64,000 bases of DNA from TMP-86 sp046347195. GTDB lineage: Bacteria; Pseudomonadota; Gammaproteobacteria; Steroidobacterales; Steroidobacteraceae. This document shows, piece by piece, positions 46,535-56,428 of this stretch. The translations under genes were made by a program, and so were the position numbers. The stretch spans positions 89,324 to 153,323 of the forward strand of contig JAXMGQ010000006.1 in assembly GCA_046347195.1 (NCBI GenBank). Direction: 5' to 3'. The notes under the pieces were generated by a model. It was not told the DNA's origin. It saw only the letters and a program-made list of their open reading frames with translations, and did no database searches. Numbering within the stretch: the first letter of the stretch is position 1; every line of letters starts with the position of its first letter.

Positions 46535-49500
46535 ATGAGCCACTTCCTCGATCGACTGAACCACTTTGCACTGCCCCGGGAAAAATTTTCCGGGAAGTAT
46601 GGCCTCACCACCGGGGAGGATCGAACCTGGGAGGATGCCTACCGCAATCGCTGGGCGCACGACAAGATCGTGCGCTCGACGCATGGCGTCAACTGCACCG
46701 GCAGTTGCTCGTGGAAGATCTACGTCAAGGGCGGCATCGTCACCTGGGAAACCCAGCAGACCGACTATCCACGCACGCGCTGGGACCTTCCCAACCACGA
46801 GCCGCGTGGCTGCCAGCGCGGCGCCAGCTACAGCTGGTACCTGTACAGCGCCAACCGGGTCAAGTACCCGATGGTGCGTGGGCGCCTGCTCAAGCACTGG
46901 CGCGAGGCGCGTCTCAAGCACGACCCGGTGGACGCCTGGGCGGCGATCCAGGCGGACGAGTCGAAGCGCCGCGACTACCAGAAGGTGCGCGGCCTCGGTG
47001 GCTTCGTGCGCTCGAGCTGGGACGAGGTCAACGAGATCATCGCGGCGGCCAATGTCTACACCGCGAAGCAACACGGTCCCGACCGGGTCGTGGGTTTCTC
47101 GCCGATTCCGGCCATGAGCATGGTCAGCTACGCGGCCGGGTCGCGCTATCTGTCACTGATCGGCGGCGTCTGCATGAGCTTCTACGACTGGTATTGCGAC
47201 CTGCCGCCCTCGAGCCCCCAGATCTGGGGCGAGCAGACCGACGTGCCCGAGAGCGCCGATTGGTACAACAGCAACTTCATCATCGCCTGGGGCTCCAACG
47301 TGCCGCAGACGCGCACGCCCGACGCCCATTTCTTCACGGAAGTCCGCTACAAGGGCACCAAGACCGTGGCGGTGACGCCCGACTACTCCGAAGTTGCCAA
47401 GCTCGCCGATCTTTGGATGCATCCCAAGCAGGGGACCGATGCGGCCGTGGCGATGGCCATGGGCCACGTCATCCTCAAGGAGTTCTACATCGAGCGCCGC
47501 GCGCCATACTTCGATGACTACGCGCGCCGCTACACCGACCTGCCGATGCTGGTGCGGCTCGAGCCGCGCAAGCTCGATGACGGACGCACCGTGCTCGTGC
47601 CCGATCGCTTCGTGCGAGCCAGCGACTTCGGCAGCCGGTTCGACCAGGGCAACAACCCGGAATGGAAGACCGTCGCCTTCGACAGCGCAGGCCAGGCCGT
47701 GCTGCCGAACGGGTCGGTTGGATTTCGCTGGGGCCCTGATGGCCGTGCCGATGCCCGCAAGTGGAACCTCGAATCCAGGGAGGCAAGCGACGATACCGAG
47801 GTCAAGCTCAAGCTATCGGTGCTCGAGGACGGCCAGCAGGCGCACGAGGTGGTCGATGTGGCCCTGCCGTACTTCGGCGATGACTACCATCCGCATTTCC
47901 CCGGCGGTGCACTGGGCAAGAACGTGCGCACCGAGCGCGTGCCGGCAGTGCGGCTGCAGCTGGATGAGAAGGACGGCGCGCGCGAGATGCTGGTGGCGAC
48001 CGTCTTCGACCTGCAGGTCGCACAATACGGCGTCGACCGTGGCCTGGGCTCGGGCGCGCGCGACTATGATGATCAGGCGGCCTACACGCCCGCCTGGCAG
48101 CAGGTGATCACCGGCGTGCCCGCCGAGCAGGTGATCACCGTCGCACGCCAGTTCGCCGAGAACGCCGAGAAGACCGAAGGCCGCTCGATGGTGATCATCG
48201 GCGCCGCGATGAATCACTGGTACCACAGTGACATGAACTACCGCGGCGTCATCAACATGCTGATGATGTGCGGCTGCATCGGCAAGAGCGGTGGCGGCTG
48301 GGCCCACTACGTCGGCCAGGAGAAGCTGCGTCCGCAGACCGGCTGGACGGCGCTGGCCTTCGCACTGGACTGGATCCGACCGCCGCGGCAGCAGAACTCC
48401 ACCAGCTTCTTCTACGCACATACCGACCAGTGGCGCTACGAGAAGCTGGACATGCAGGACGTGCTCTCGCCGCTGGCGGACAAGGCCCGCTACGCGGGCA
48501 GTGCGATCGACTTCAACGTCCGCGCCGAGAGGATGGGCTGGCTGCCCAGTGCACCCCAGCTCAATCGCAACCCGCTGACATTGGTCCGCGAGGCGGCGGC
48601 CGCCGGCGTCGACGCCAAGGACTACGTGATTCGTCAGCTCAAGGAGGGACGGCTCGACTTCGCCTGTCACGATCCCGATGCGCCGCAGAACTGGCCGCGC
48701 AACCTGTTCGTCTGGCGCTCCAACCTGCTCGGTTCCAGCGGCAAGGGCCATGAGTACTTCCTCAAGCATCTGCTGGGCACGAGCAACGGCGTGCAGGGCA
48801 AGGATCTCGGTCCTGAGGAGGCGAAGCCCACCGAGGTCAAGTGGCACGAGCAGGCGCCCGAGGGCAAGCTGGACCTGCTGGTGACGCTCGACTTCCGCAT
48901 GAGCACCACCTGCCTGTATTCGGACATCGTGCTGCCCACCGCCACCTGGTACGAGAAGAACGATCTCAACACCAGCGACATGCACCCGTTCATCCATCCG
49001 CTGTCGGCGGCGGTGGATCCGGCCTGGCAGAGCCGCAGCGACTGGGACATCTACAAGGGCTTCGCCAGGAAGTTCAGCGAAGTCTGTGTCGGCCACCTCA
49101 GCGTCGAGAAGGAGGTGGTGCTGACGCCGCTGATGCACGATACGGCGGGCGAGCTCGGTCAGCCGCTGGAGGTGCGCGACTGGAAACGCGGTGAATGCGA
49201 GCTGGTGCCCGGCAAGACGGCGCCCTCGATCGCCATCGTCGAGCGCGACTATCCGAATGTCTACAAGCGCTTCACCGCGCTGGGCCCGCTGATGGGCAAG
49301 GTCGGCAACGGCGGCAAGGGCATCACCTGGAACACCCAGACGGAAGTTCGGCAGCTCGGCGAGCTCAACGGTGTGGTTCGCGACGAAGGCGCCACCAAGG
49401 GCATGCCGAAGATCGACAGCGACATCGATGCCTGCGAGGTGGTGCTGCAGCTCGCGCCCGAGACCAATGGCCATGTTGCGGTCAAGGCCTGGGAGTCGCT

Positions 49501-50338
49501 GGGCAAGGTGACGGGGCGCGAACATGCGCACCTGGCGCTGTACCGTGAGGACGAGAAGATCCGCTATCGCGACATCCAGGCGCAGCCGCGCAAGATCATC
49601 AGCTCGCCGACCTGGTCGGGCATCGAGAGCGAGAACGTTTCCTACAACTCCGGCTACACCAACGTGCACGAGCTGATCCCCTGGCGCACGCTGACCGGGC
49701 GCCAGCATTTCTACCTCGATCACCCGTGGATGCGCGCCTTCGGCGAGGGCTTCTCGAGCTACCGGCCACCGGTGGACCTGAAGGCCACCGGCGCGATGCA
49801 CAACCAGCGCAGCAACGGGAATCCCGAGATCCTGCTGAATTTCATCACGCCGCACCAGAAGTGGGGCATCCACTCCACCTACACCGACAACCTGATGATG
49901 CTGACGCTGTCGCGCGGCGGTCCGATCATCTGGCTGTCCGAGGTCGACGCGAAGAAGATCGGCGTCGAGGACAACGACTGGGTCGAGCTGTTCAACGTCA
50001 ACGGCGCCATCGCCGCCCGGGCGGTGGTCAGCCAGCGCGTGACGGAGGGCATGGTGATGATGTACCACGCGCAGGAGAAGATCGTGAACACGCCCGGCAG
50101 CGAGATCACGAACGTGCGCGGCGGCATCCACAACTCCGTCACGCGGGCGGTGCTCAAGCCCACCCACATGATCGGCGGCTACGCGCAGCTCAGCTACGGC
50201 TTCAATTACTACGGAACCATCGGCACCAATCGCGACGAGTTCGTGGTGGTGCGCAAGATGAAGAAGGTCGACTGGCTCGATACACCGGTCGGCCAGGAGC
50301 GCATCGCGCTCGTCCAGGCTCAGGGAGAAAACGCATGA
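46535..50338 (+). CDS. narG: respiratory nitrate reductase alpha subunit NarG
   Basis: 1267 residues, the full family length. The N-terminal FS0 cluster ligands are HGVNCTGSCSWKIYVKGG (His plus Cys), followed by WETQQTDYP. The molybdenum active-site region includes YCDLPPSSPQIWGEQTDVPESADWYNSNFII with the ligand Asp in the VPESADW vicinity. The C-terminal MGD-binding domain has NSVTRAVLKPTHMIGGYAQLSYG. It reduces nitrate to nitrite on the cytoplasmic face. It has no Tat signal, only the vestigial N-terminus usual for NarG. Confidence 0.96.
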   Translation: MSHFLDRLNHFALPREKFSGKYGLTTGEDRTWEDAYRNRWAHDKIVRSTHGVNCTGSCSWKIYVKGGIVTWETQQTDYPRTRWDLPNHEPRGCQRGASYSWYLYSANRVKYPMVRGRLLKHWREARLKHDPVDAWAAIQADESKRRDYQKVRGLGGFVRSSWDEVNEIIAAANVYTAKQHGPDRVVGFSPIPAMSMVSYAAGSRYLSLIGGVCMSFYDWYCDLPPSSPQIWGEQTDVPESADWYNSNFIIAWGSNVPQTRTPDAHFFTEVRYKGTKTVAVTPDYSEVAKLADLWMHPKQGTDAAVAMAMGHVILKEFYIERRAPYFDDYARRYTDLPMLVRLEPRKLDDGRTVLVPDRFVRASDFGSRFDQGNNPEWKTVAFDSAGQAVLPNGSVGFRWGPDGRADARKWNLESREASDDTEVKLKLSVLEDGQQAHEVVDVALPYFGDDYHPHFPGGALGKNVRTERVPAVRLQLDEKDGAREMLVATVFDLQVAQYGVDRGLGSGARDYDDQAAYTPAWQQVITGVPAEQVITVARQFAENAEKTEGRSMVIIGAAMNHWYHSDMNYRGVINMLMMCGCIGKSGGGWAHYVGQEKLRPQTGWTALAFALDWIRPPRQQNSTSFFYAHTDQWRYEKLDMQDVLSPLADKARYAGSAIDFNVRAERMGWLPSAPQLNRNPLTLVREAAAAGVDAKDYVIRQLKEGRLDFACHDPDAPQNWPRNLFVWRSNLLGSSGKGHEYFLKHLLGTSNGVQGKDLGPEEAKPTEVKWHEQAPEGKLDLLVTLDFRMSTTCLYSDIVLPTATWYEKNDLNTSDMHPFIHPLSAAVDPAWQSRSDWDIYKGFARKFSEVCVGHLSVEKEVVLTPLMHDTAGELGQPLEVRDWKRGECELVPGKTAPSIAIVERDYPNVYKRFTALGPLMGKVGNGGKGITWNTQTEVRQLGELNGVVRDEGATKGMPKIDSDIDACEVVLQLAPETNGHVAVKAWESLGKVTGREHAHLALYREDEKIRYRDIQAQPRKIISSPTWSGIESENVSYNSGYTNVHELIPWRTLTGRQHFYLDHPWMRAFGEGFSSYRPPVDLKATGAMHNQRSNGNPEILLNFITPHQKWGIHSTYTDNLMMLTLSRGGPIIWLSEVDAKKIGVEDNDWVELFNVNGAIAARAVVSQRVTEGMVMMYHAQEKIVNTPGSEITNVRGGIHNSVTRAVLKPTHMIGGYAQLSYGFNYYGTIGTNRDEFVVVRKMKKVDWLDTPVGQERIALVQAQGENA

Positions 50339-51858
50339 AGGTCCGCGCGCAGATCGGCATGGTGCTGAACCTCGACAAGTGCATCGGTTGCCATACCTGT
50401 TCGGTCACCTGCAAGAACGTCTGGACCAGCCGGCCGGGTCTGGAGTACGCCTGGTTCAACAATGTCGAGACCAAGCCTGGCATCGGTTATCCCAAGCAGT
50501 GGGAGAACCAGGACAAATGGAACGGCGGCTGGGTCCGCAAGGCCGACGGTTCGATCGTCCCGAAGCAGGGCGGCCGGTGGCCGCTGCTGGCGAAGATCTT
50601 CGCGAATCCGAACCTGCCGGAGATCGACGACTACTACGAGCCGTTCACCTTCGACTACGACCACCTGCAGAGTGCGCCGGAGATGAAGGCCAGCCCGACG
50701 GCGCGGCCGCGGAGCCTCATCACCGGGCAGCAGATGGACAAGATCTCCTGGGGACCCAACTGGGAGGAGCTCCTCGGCGGCGAGTTCAGCAAGCGCAGCC
50801 GTGACAGCAACTTCGAGGAGGTGCAGAAGTCGATTTACGGCCAGTTCGAAAACTCGTTCATGATGTACCTGCCGAGGCTGTGCGAGCACTGCCTGAACCC
50901 GGCATGCGTCGCCTCGTGCCCGTCGGGCAGCATCTACAAGCGCGAGGAGGACGGCATCGTCCTGATCGACCAGGACAAGTGCCGCGGCTGGCGGATGTGC
51001 GTCTCCGGGTGTCCGTACAAGAAGATCTACTACAACTGGAAGAGCGGCAAGGCCGAGAAGTGCATCTTCTGCTTTCCGCGCATCGAGGCCGGCCAGCCGA
51101 CGGTCTGCTCGGAGACCTGCGTGGGCCGCATCCGCTACCTGGGTGTGCTGCTCTACGATGCCGACCGCATCGAACAGGCGGCCAGCGTCGAACGGGACAC
51201 GGACCTGTACCAGGCGCAGCTCGACCTCTTCCTCGATCCGAACGATCCCGCCGTGATCGCGCAGGCGCAACAGGACGGCATCCCGGATGCCTGGCTGGCG
51301 GCGGCCGCCAGGAGCCCGGTGTACCGGATGGCGATGGAGTGGAAAGTGGCGCTGCCGCTGCACCCCGAGTACCGGACGCTGCCGATGGTCTGGTACGTCC
51401 CGCCGCTGTCGCCGATCACCGCGGCCGCGCAGGCCGGCCACCTGGGCGCCAACGGGCAGATCCCCGACGTCAACGCGCTGCGCATCCCGGTGCGGTACCT
51501 TGCCAACCTGCTGACGGCCGGCGACACGGCGCCGGTGGTGAGGGCGCTGGAGCGCATGCTGGCGATGCGGGCGTTCAACCGCCGCAAGCACGTCGACGGC
51601 GTGGTCGATGACGCCGTGCTCAGGCAGGTGGGCTTGACCCAGCACATGGTCGAGGACATGTACCAGGTGATGGCGATCGCCAACTACGAGGACCGGTTCG
51701 TGATCCCCAGCGCGCACCGCGAATACGCCGAGAACGCCTTCAACGTGCGCGGCGGCTGCGGCTTCAGCTTCGGAAACGGCTGCTCCGAAGGTGTGGGTGA
51801 GACCAGCCTGTTCGGCAGTGAAAAGCGCCGCACCATACCGATCAAGGCGGAGATCTGA
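50335..51858 (+). CDS. narH: respiratory nitrate reductase beta subunit NarH
   Basis: 507 residues. The four Fe-S clusters are encoded by CIGCHTCSVTCKNVWTSR, CEHCLNPACVASCPSG, CRGWRMCVSGCPYKK (Trp replaces one Cys, giving the 3Fe-4S cluster) and CIFCFPR...CSETCVGR. It carries electrons from NarI haems to NarG. The ATG at 50335 overlaps the narG stop by 4 bases. Confidence 0.96.
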   Translation: MKVRAQIGMVLNLDKCIGCHTCSVTCKNVWTSRPGLEYAWFNNVETKPGIGYPKQWENQDKWNGGWVRKADGSIVPKQGGRWPLLAKIFANPNLPEIDDYYEPFTFDYDHLQSAPEMKASPTARPRSLITGQQMDKISWGPNWEELLGGEFSKRSRDSNFEEVQKSIYGQFENSFMMYLPRLCEHCLNPACVASCPSGSIYKREEDGIVLIDQDKCRGWRMCVSGCPYKKIYYNWKSGKAEKCIFCFPRIEAGQPTVCSETCVGRIRYLGVLLYDADRIEQAASVERDTDLYQAQLDLFLDPNDPAVIAQAQQDGIPDAWLAAAARSPVYRMAMEWKVALPLHPEYRTLPMVWYVPPLSPITAAAQAGHLGANGQIPDVNALRIPVRYLANLLTAGDTAPVVRALERMLAMRAFNRRKHVDGVVDDAVLRQVGLTQHMVEDMYQVMAIANYEDRFVIPSAHREYAENAFNVRGGCGFSFGNGCSEGVGETSLFGSEKRRTIPIKAEI

Positions 51859-51860
51859 CC

Positions 51861-52544
51861 ATGATGAGTCGCACGTTGCGCGTGTTGGCCAGGCTCCTCG
51901 GCTATCCGGACCTCGAGCTGCGAGCCCATCTGCCGGAACTGCGCCAGGCGCTGCGCGAGGACGCCGCCCTGGGGCCGGCGCGCCTGGCCGAAGTCGAGGC
52001 GCTGATCGGCGCCATCGCGCGGCAGGCTCCGCTGGATGCCGAAGCCGACTACGTGCAGCTCTTCGACAGCGGCCGGCGCACCGCGCTGCATCTGTTCGAG
52101 CACGTGCACGGTGACTCGCGCGAGCGCGGGCCGGCGATGATCGACCTGGCTCGCACCTTCGAGCAGGCGGGCCTGTACCTCGCGGAAGGCGAGATGCCCG
52201 ATCACCTGCCGGTGCTGCTGGAATTTGCCTCGACCCTGTCCGTGCGCGCGGCCACCGACTTTCTCGGCGAGTTCGCCCACCTGATCAACGACATCTTCGC
52301 CGCGCTGGAAAAGCGCCAGAGCCGGTATGCCAGCGTGATGGGCGCACTGCTCGACCTGGCCGGCGTGCCTGCGCGTGCGGTGCAGGTCGAGGATGACGAC
52401 CCGCCTGATGCGAGCTGGAGCGAGCCGGCGGCCTTCGATGGCTGCGGCGCGGCCGGCCGGAGCGCTTCCGGCGCGGCGCAATCCTTGCAGTTCGTGAGCA
52501 ACCCCCGGCGCCATGACGCCTCCGCCTCTCCGGAGATCCGCTGA
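51861..52544 (+). CDS. narJ: nitrate reductase molybdenum cofactor assembly chaperone NarJ
   Basis: 227 residues. It contains the TorD/NarJ motif YVQLFDSGRRTALHLFEHVHGDSRERGPAMIDL and DHLPVLLEFAS. It binds apo-NarG during cofactor insertion and is not part of the final enzyme. The C-terminal 40 residues are low-complexity. Starts 3 bases after narH; an ATG one codon later is possible. Confidence 0.94.
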   Translation: MMSRTLRVLARLLGYPDLELRAHLPELRQALREDAALGPARLAEVEALIGAIARQAPLDAEADYVQLFDSGRRTALHLFEHVHGDSRERGPAMIDLARTFEQAGLYLAEGEMPDHLPVLLEFASTLSVRAATDFLGEFAHLINDIFAALEKRQSRYASVMGALLDLAGVPARAVQVEDDDPPDASWSEPAAFDGCGAAGRSASGAAQSLQFVSNPRRHDASASPEIR

Positions 52545-53290
52545 TGAATACCACTGCCTCAGCCGCCAACGCGTACCTTCACGACTTCTTCTTCACCGTC
52601 TATCCCTACATCTGCCTGGGCGTCTTCTTCATGGGGAGCCTGATGCGCTTCGACCGGGATCAGTACACCTGGAAGAGCGATTCCTCACAGTTGCTGCGCC
52701 AAGGCACGTTGCGCTGGGGCAGCAACCTGTTCCATCTCGGTATCCTGTTCCTGTTCTTCGGCCACAGTATCGGTTTGCTGACGCCGCATGCGCTGTACGA
52801 ACCGTTCATCTCGCCGGCGCACAAGCAGTTGCTGGCGGTCAGTGCTGGCGGGGTGGCGGGGGCGTTCTGCTTCGTCGGCCTGTCGATGCTGCTGTGGCGT
52901 CGCATCGCCGACCCGCGCATCCGGCTGACCAGCCATCGCACCGACATCGCCATCCTGGTGATCCTGTGGGTCCAGCTCAGCCTGGGCATGGTGACGTTGC
53001 CGCTGTCGTTGACGCATGCCGACGGCAGCGTGATGTTGATCCTGGCCGACTGGGCCCAGCGCATCGTCACCTTCCGTCCATTGGCGACCAACCTGATCGG
53101 GCTGTCCTGGATCTACAAGATCCACATGGTGCTGGGCATGACCATCTTCCTGCTGTTCCCGTTCAGCCGGCTGGTGCACATCTGGAGCGGCTTCGCATCG
53201 TTGATGTACCTGTTCCGGCCGTACCAGCTGGTGCGTTCGCGCCGGCTGAACCTGCCGCCGGGTCAGGACACGCCGCAGCGCGTGCTCTGA
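52544..53290 (+). CDS. narI: respiratory nitrate reductase gamma subunit NarI (cytochrome b)
   Basis: 248 residues, five membrane helices. Haem b ligands lie in WGSNLFHLGILFLFFGHSIGL (two His) and YKIHMVLGMTIFLLFPFSRLVHIWSG (two His). It oxidises quinol at the periplasmic side and passes electrons to NarH. Overlaps narJ by one base. It ends the nar operon, convergent with the hydrolase gene 23 bases away; no clear hairpin-plus-T terminator is visible between them. Confidence 0.95.
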   Translation: MNTTASAANAYLHDFFFTVYPYICLGVFFMGSLMRFDRDQYTWKSDSSQLLRQGTLRWGSNLFHLGILFLFFGHSIGLLTPHALYEPFISPAHKQLLAVSAGGVAGAFCFVGLSMLLWRRIADPRIRLTSHRTDIAILVILWVQLSLGMVTLPLSLTHADGSVMLILADWAQRIVTFRPLATNLIGLSWIYKIHMVLGMTIFLLFPFSRLVHIWSGFASLMYLFRPYQLVRSRRLNLPPGQDTPQRVL

Positions 53291-53313
53291 AGTCCAAGGC
53301 CCGCGGACGATGG

Positions 53314-55401
53314 CTACTGGTGATCCCGAGGAATCGTATCCGTCCAGGATTTCTCCCGCACCAGCACGCCGTCCTTCAACAGCCGCCGGTTTCCCGTGTA
53401 GTGGAAGTTCTGGCGGTCGCTGCGCCATTCCGCGGTGCTCTCCCAGCGCAGTGTCCGGTCCTTGAGCTTCACGGTGATGCTGTACTCCCCGCGCACCGAC
53501 GTGCTCTCCGGGTGATGATCGTTCGAGCGGTGCGTGATGAGGTCCGTGTTGATGAGCTCGCCCCAGGGGAAGCGCTCGGCGCTGTTGTTGATGGCGATCA
53601 CCTTCGCATCGCCGGTGCGCGGGTCGCGCTCGATGGAGGCGATCTCGCCGTAGCCCGAGGGAGTGCCGGTATCGATTTTTCCGTAACCCGGCAGGTAATC
53701 GCCGGGGTCCGCGATGGGCTCGAAGGCGGGTGCGGGCCGGGACGGACCGGCGGGCATCACCGGCAGCACCAGTTTCGTGCCCTCGGTTCCCAGGTACAGC
53801 GTGGTCGTCATCGCAAAGGGTGTCGGCCACAGCATGGGCCATTGCGCATTGGACACGCAGAAGCGCAGCCGGTGCCCGGCCGGGAACACCCACGACGTGA
53901 AGTGCATCTCGATGTCGAGCGCAAACCTCTCGCCCGGCACGAGCGCCTGCGGTTCACGCGCCGAGACGCGATGCGCTCCGTTCTGCGCCGCGGAGGCAAC
54001 CAGCGTGGTCGTGCCGTCGGGTGCGACGTCCTCGAGCCGCACGATCCAGTCCGCCTGCGGTACGTCGGCCGACACCTGGAGCAGGGCATGCGGCAGTCCC
54101 AGGATCTCCAGGCTCGCGGCCAGCGGCGTTGAATCGAACGTGAGGCTGAAGGCATCGCTCGGACGTTGATCGGGCGCCACATCGCCGAACCACATGACGG
54201 GCCCTCCGGCCTCCACGCCACTGGTGGGCACGTAGCGCAGCGCGAGGCTGACCGGTGCCGGTGCAAGATCCGAAAGTGACCGGTCATCGCGCGCGAACAT
54301 CACCTGTTCGCGGGTGCGCGCGATGGGCCAGCCGTCCTCGTAGCGCCATGCGCCCGGTGCGGACTCGAGGTAGGGGCCTGGCGGATGCCATTGCCGGACG
54401 TACACGGCCAGGCGCGGCTCATCCATGATGCCGGTGTCGCGGCCCTTGAGCCAACGATCGAACCAGCGAACCGCCTCGTGCCGGAACTCGAATCCCGGCT
54501 TCGGATACGGCTCGTGCGGAAAGGTGTGGTTCCATGCGCCGACGATGGCCTTCACCGGGGCACGCAGGTGTTCGAGCATGCGCGGCACGCTGTCGCGGTA
54601 GCCATCGTACCAGCCGCCGATCACGAAGGTCGGGACCTGGATGGACTCGTAGCGCGTCTTGAGGGAGGTGCGGTCCCAGAACGGACCGTCGCGCTGCTGG
54701 CGCTTGTACGTCAGCCCCCAGGGCGGCTGGTCGAAGCGGTTGGCGAAATACTCCTCGTCGATGCGAAACTCCGGCGCACCCGGCATCGCATTGCGCAGGT
54801 CCTGGTTCATCTCCCAGTCGTCGACGTGCATGATGCCGTCCATGAAATGGACGTCGTCCTGGTAGAGATCGTCGGTGGCATCCACCGCGAGGATGGCCTT
54901 CAGGGCAGGCGGCCGGCGCATCGCCATGTGGATCGAGTTGAACCCGCCCCAGGAGATGCCGAACATCCCGATCTTGCCCGTCGAGTACGACTGCTTCGCG
55001 AGCCAGGCGATCACCGCATCGCCGTCCTGGTTCTCGATGTCGCTGTACTCGTACGGGATGAGCTTGCCTTCGCTGTTGCCGGTGCCGCGGATATCCACGC
55101 GCGCGACCACGTATCCGCGCCGGACGAACCAGGCATACAGCGGATAACGCTCGCCTCGCCCCTCGGTCTTGCGGTACGGCAGGTATTCGAGCAGCACGGG
55201 GAAACGCCCCCCTTCGCCCTTGCCCTTGGGTCGCCAGATGTCGGCCGCGAGCCGAACGCCGTCGGGCATGGGAATGGAGGCCTCCTCCATGCGAACGCCG
55301 TACACCGGCGGTGAGGCGGGAAGCGGGTGGGGCCGATCCTGTGAATGACCGGCCGCGAGGCAGGACACGAGGCACAGCGCCAGGGTGACACGCCGCTTCA
55401 T
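53314..55401 (-). CDS. CocE/NonD family (X-Pro dipeptidyl-peptidase-like) hydrolase, exported
   Basis: 695 residues with a signal peptide (MKRRVTLALCLVSCLAAG). The alpha/beta-hydrolase core carries PVLLEYLPYRKTEGRGERYPLYAWFVRRGYVVARVDIRGTGNSEG and the nucleophile Ser in KIGMFGISWGGFNSI. The C-terminal jelly-roll (PepX_C) domain follows, with VSADVPQADWIVRLEDVAPDGTTTLV. Such enzymes cleave esters, amides or X-Pro peptides; the substrate is unknown. Convergent to narI. Confidence 0.9.
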   Translation of the reverse strand: MKRRVTLALCLVSCLAAGHSQDRPHPLPASPPVYGVRMEEASIPMPDGVRLAADIWRPKGKGEGGRFPVLLEYLPYRKTEGRGERYPLYAWFVRRGYVVARVDIRGTGNSEGKLIPYEYSDIENQDGDAVIAWLAKQSYSTGKIGMFGISWGGFNSIHMAMRRPPALKAILAVDATDDLYQDDVHFMDGIMHVDDWEMNQDLRNAMPGAPEFRIDEEYFANRFDQPPWGLTYKRQQRDGPFWDRTSLKTRYESIQVPTFVIGGWYDGYRDSVPRMLEHLRAPVKAIVGAWNHTFPHEPYPKPGFEFRHEAVRWFDRWLKGRDTGIMDEPRLAVYVRQWHPPGPYLESAPGAWRYEDGWPIARTREQVMFARDDRSLSDLAPAPVSLALRYVPTSGVEAGGPVMWFGDVAPDQRPSDAFSLTFDSTPLAASLEILGLPHALLQVSADVPQADWIVRLEDVAPDGTTTLVASAAQNGAHRVSAREPQALVPGERFALDIEMHFTSWVFPAGHRLRFCVSNAQWPMLWPTPFAMTTTLYLGTEGTKLVLPVMPAGPSRPAPAFEPIADPGDYLPGYGKIDTGTPSGYGEIASIERDPRTGDAKVIAINNSAERFPWGELINTDLITHRSNDHHPESTSVRGEYSITVKLKDRTLRWESTAEWRSDRQNFHYTGNRRLLKDGVLVREKSWTDTIPRDHQ

Positions 55402-55411
55402 GCCCGGGACT

Positions 55412-56428
55412 CTAACACGCGCTCGTCGCTCCCTGGCGCAGGAGCCTCTCGCTCTCTCGCAATGCCCGGTTCTTGATCCGCTCGAAGACAGGCGTCTCGA
55501 TGGCCTGGACCTCGGGACGGTCCGCGTACCAGCCGACCAACGCCAGGTCGCGGATGAGCAGGAAGGCCTCCAGCAGTGTCTCGTCCTGTGCCCCGAGGGG
55601 CCTCACCCTGCGATAGGCCTCCAGCAGTGCCTGGCAGCGCTGCGCGTATCCGGGCTGATCGGCGAAGGCCTTGAGGGCCGAGGCGATGTCGTAGTGGTAC
55701 CAGCCGAATCCGGCATCGTCGAAGTCGATGGCGCCGAGCGAATCGCCCTCGATGAGCAGGTTCTCGGCGTGCAGGTCCGAGTGCACCATGCCGTACACAG
55801 TCGGGTCGCGGGGAAGCGTCCGTAGCTGCGCACGCAGGCGGTGACGGGCTTCGCTCAGGGCCTCGCGCTCGCTTGCCGCCAAGGCGGGGTGTTCCCAGAA
55901 GCGGCCCCAGAGTGGCTGCTCGCCCAGCAGTCCCTCGACATCGTAGTGGGGACGCTGAATGTCACGGGGAGCGCGCCAATGACGTGAATGCTCGTGCAGG
56001 CGTGCGAGCAGCGTGCCCATCAAGGCGGCGATGCGGTTCTGCAAGCTCTCGTCGGCATCCCGACGCAGCACGTCTGCCAGCGGCTCCCCGGGAATCCAAT
56101 CCAGGAGCCCCGCGTACCGGCGCTCGCTGGCATCGACCTCGACCGGCACGTAGGCAACTCCGGTGGGTGCCAGGCGACGCCGAGGCACGGAGATGCCAGC
56201 GTCGGTGAGCGAGTCCGTCCAGGCACGTTCGGATTCGAGCTCGGCCAGTGTCCGGTAACCCGGCCGGTGCAGGCGCAGGACCAGCTCCGCACCGCCGTCG
56301 GCATCGACCGCGCGGAAGGTGATGTTTTCCGAAACCTGGTGCAGTCGAACGTCCGCGGGCCGGATGCCGAAGCCTTCGAGCGCCGCGCGCGCCGCCGGCC
56401 CGTAGCGATCCGTCATCGGAGCGCTCAT
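55412..56428 (-). CDS. APH-family small-molecule kinase (hydroxylysine/choline-kinase-like)
   Basis: 338 residues. The kinase-like fold has the catalytic loop YGMVHSDLHAENLLI (HxDxxxxN) and the metal-binding GAIDFDDAGFGWYHYDIA. The start ATG overlaps the stop of the class-III PLP enzyme gene, so they are co-translated. In animals and bacteria, paired or fused APH-type kinases and class-III PLP phospho-lyases act in sequence on hydroxylysine or ethanolamine-type amino alcohols. By that analogy this kinase may phosphorylate an amino alcohol (inference); the exact substrate is unknown. Confidence 0.82.
   Translation of the reverse strand: MSAPMTDRYGPAARAALEGFGIRPADVRLHQVSENITFRAVDADGGAELVLRLHRPGYRTLAELESERAWTDSLTDAGISVPRRRLAPTGVAYVPVEVDASERRYAGLLDWIPGEPLADVLRRDADESLQNRIAALMGTLLARLHEHSRHWRAPRDIQRPHYDVEGLLGEQPLWGRFWEHPALAASEREALSEARHRLRAQLRTLPRDPTVYGMVHSDLHAENLLIEGDSLGAIDFDDAGFGWYHYDIASALKAFADQPGYAQRCQALLEAYRRVRPLGAQDETLLEAFLLIRDLALVGWYADRPEVQAIETPVFERIKNRALRESERLLRQGATSAC

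Noticed and set aside
47813..50167. A 784-codon open frame opposite narG
   Set aside because: Mirror frame of a well-recognised gene in GC-rich DNA; no domain, no ribosome binding site evident.
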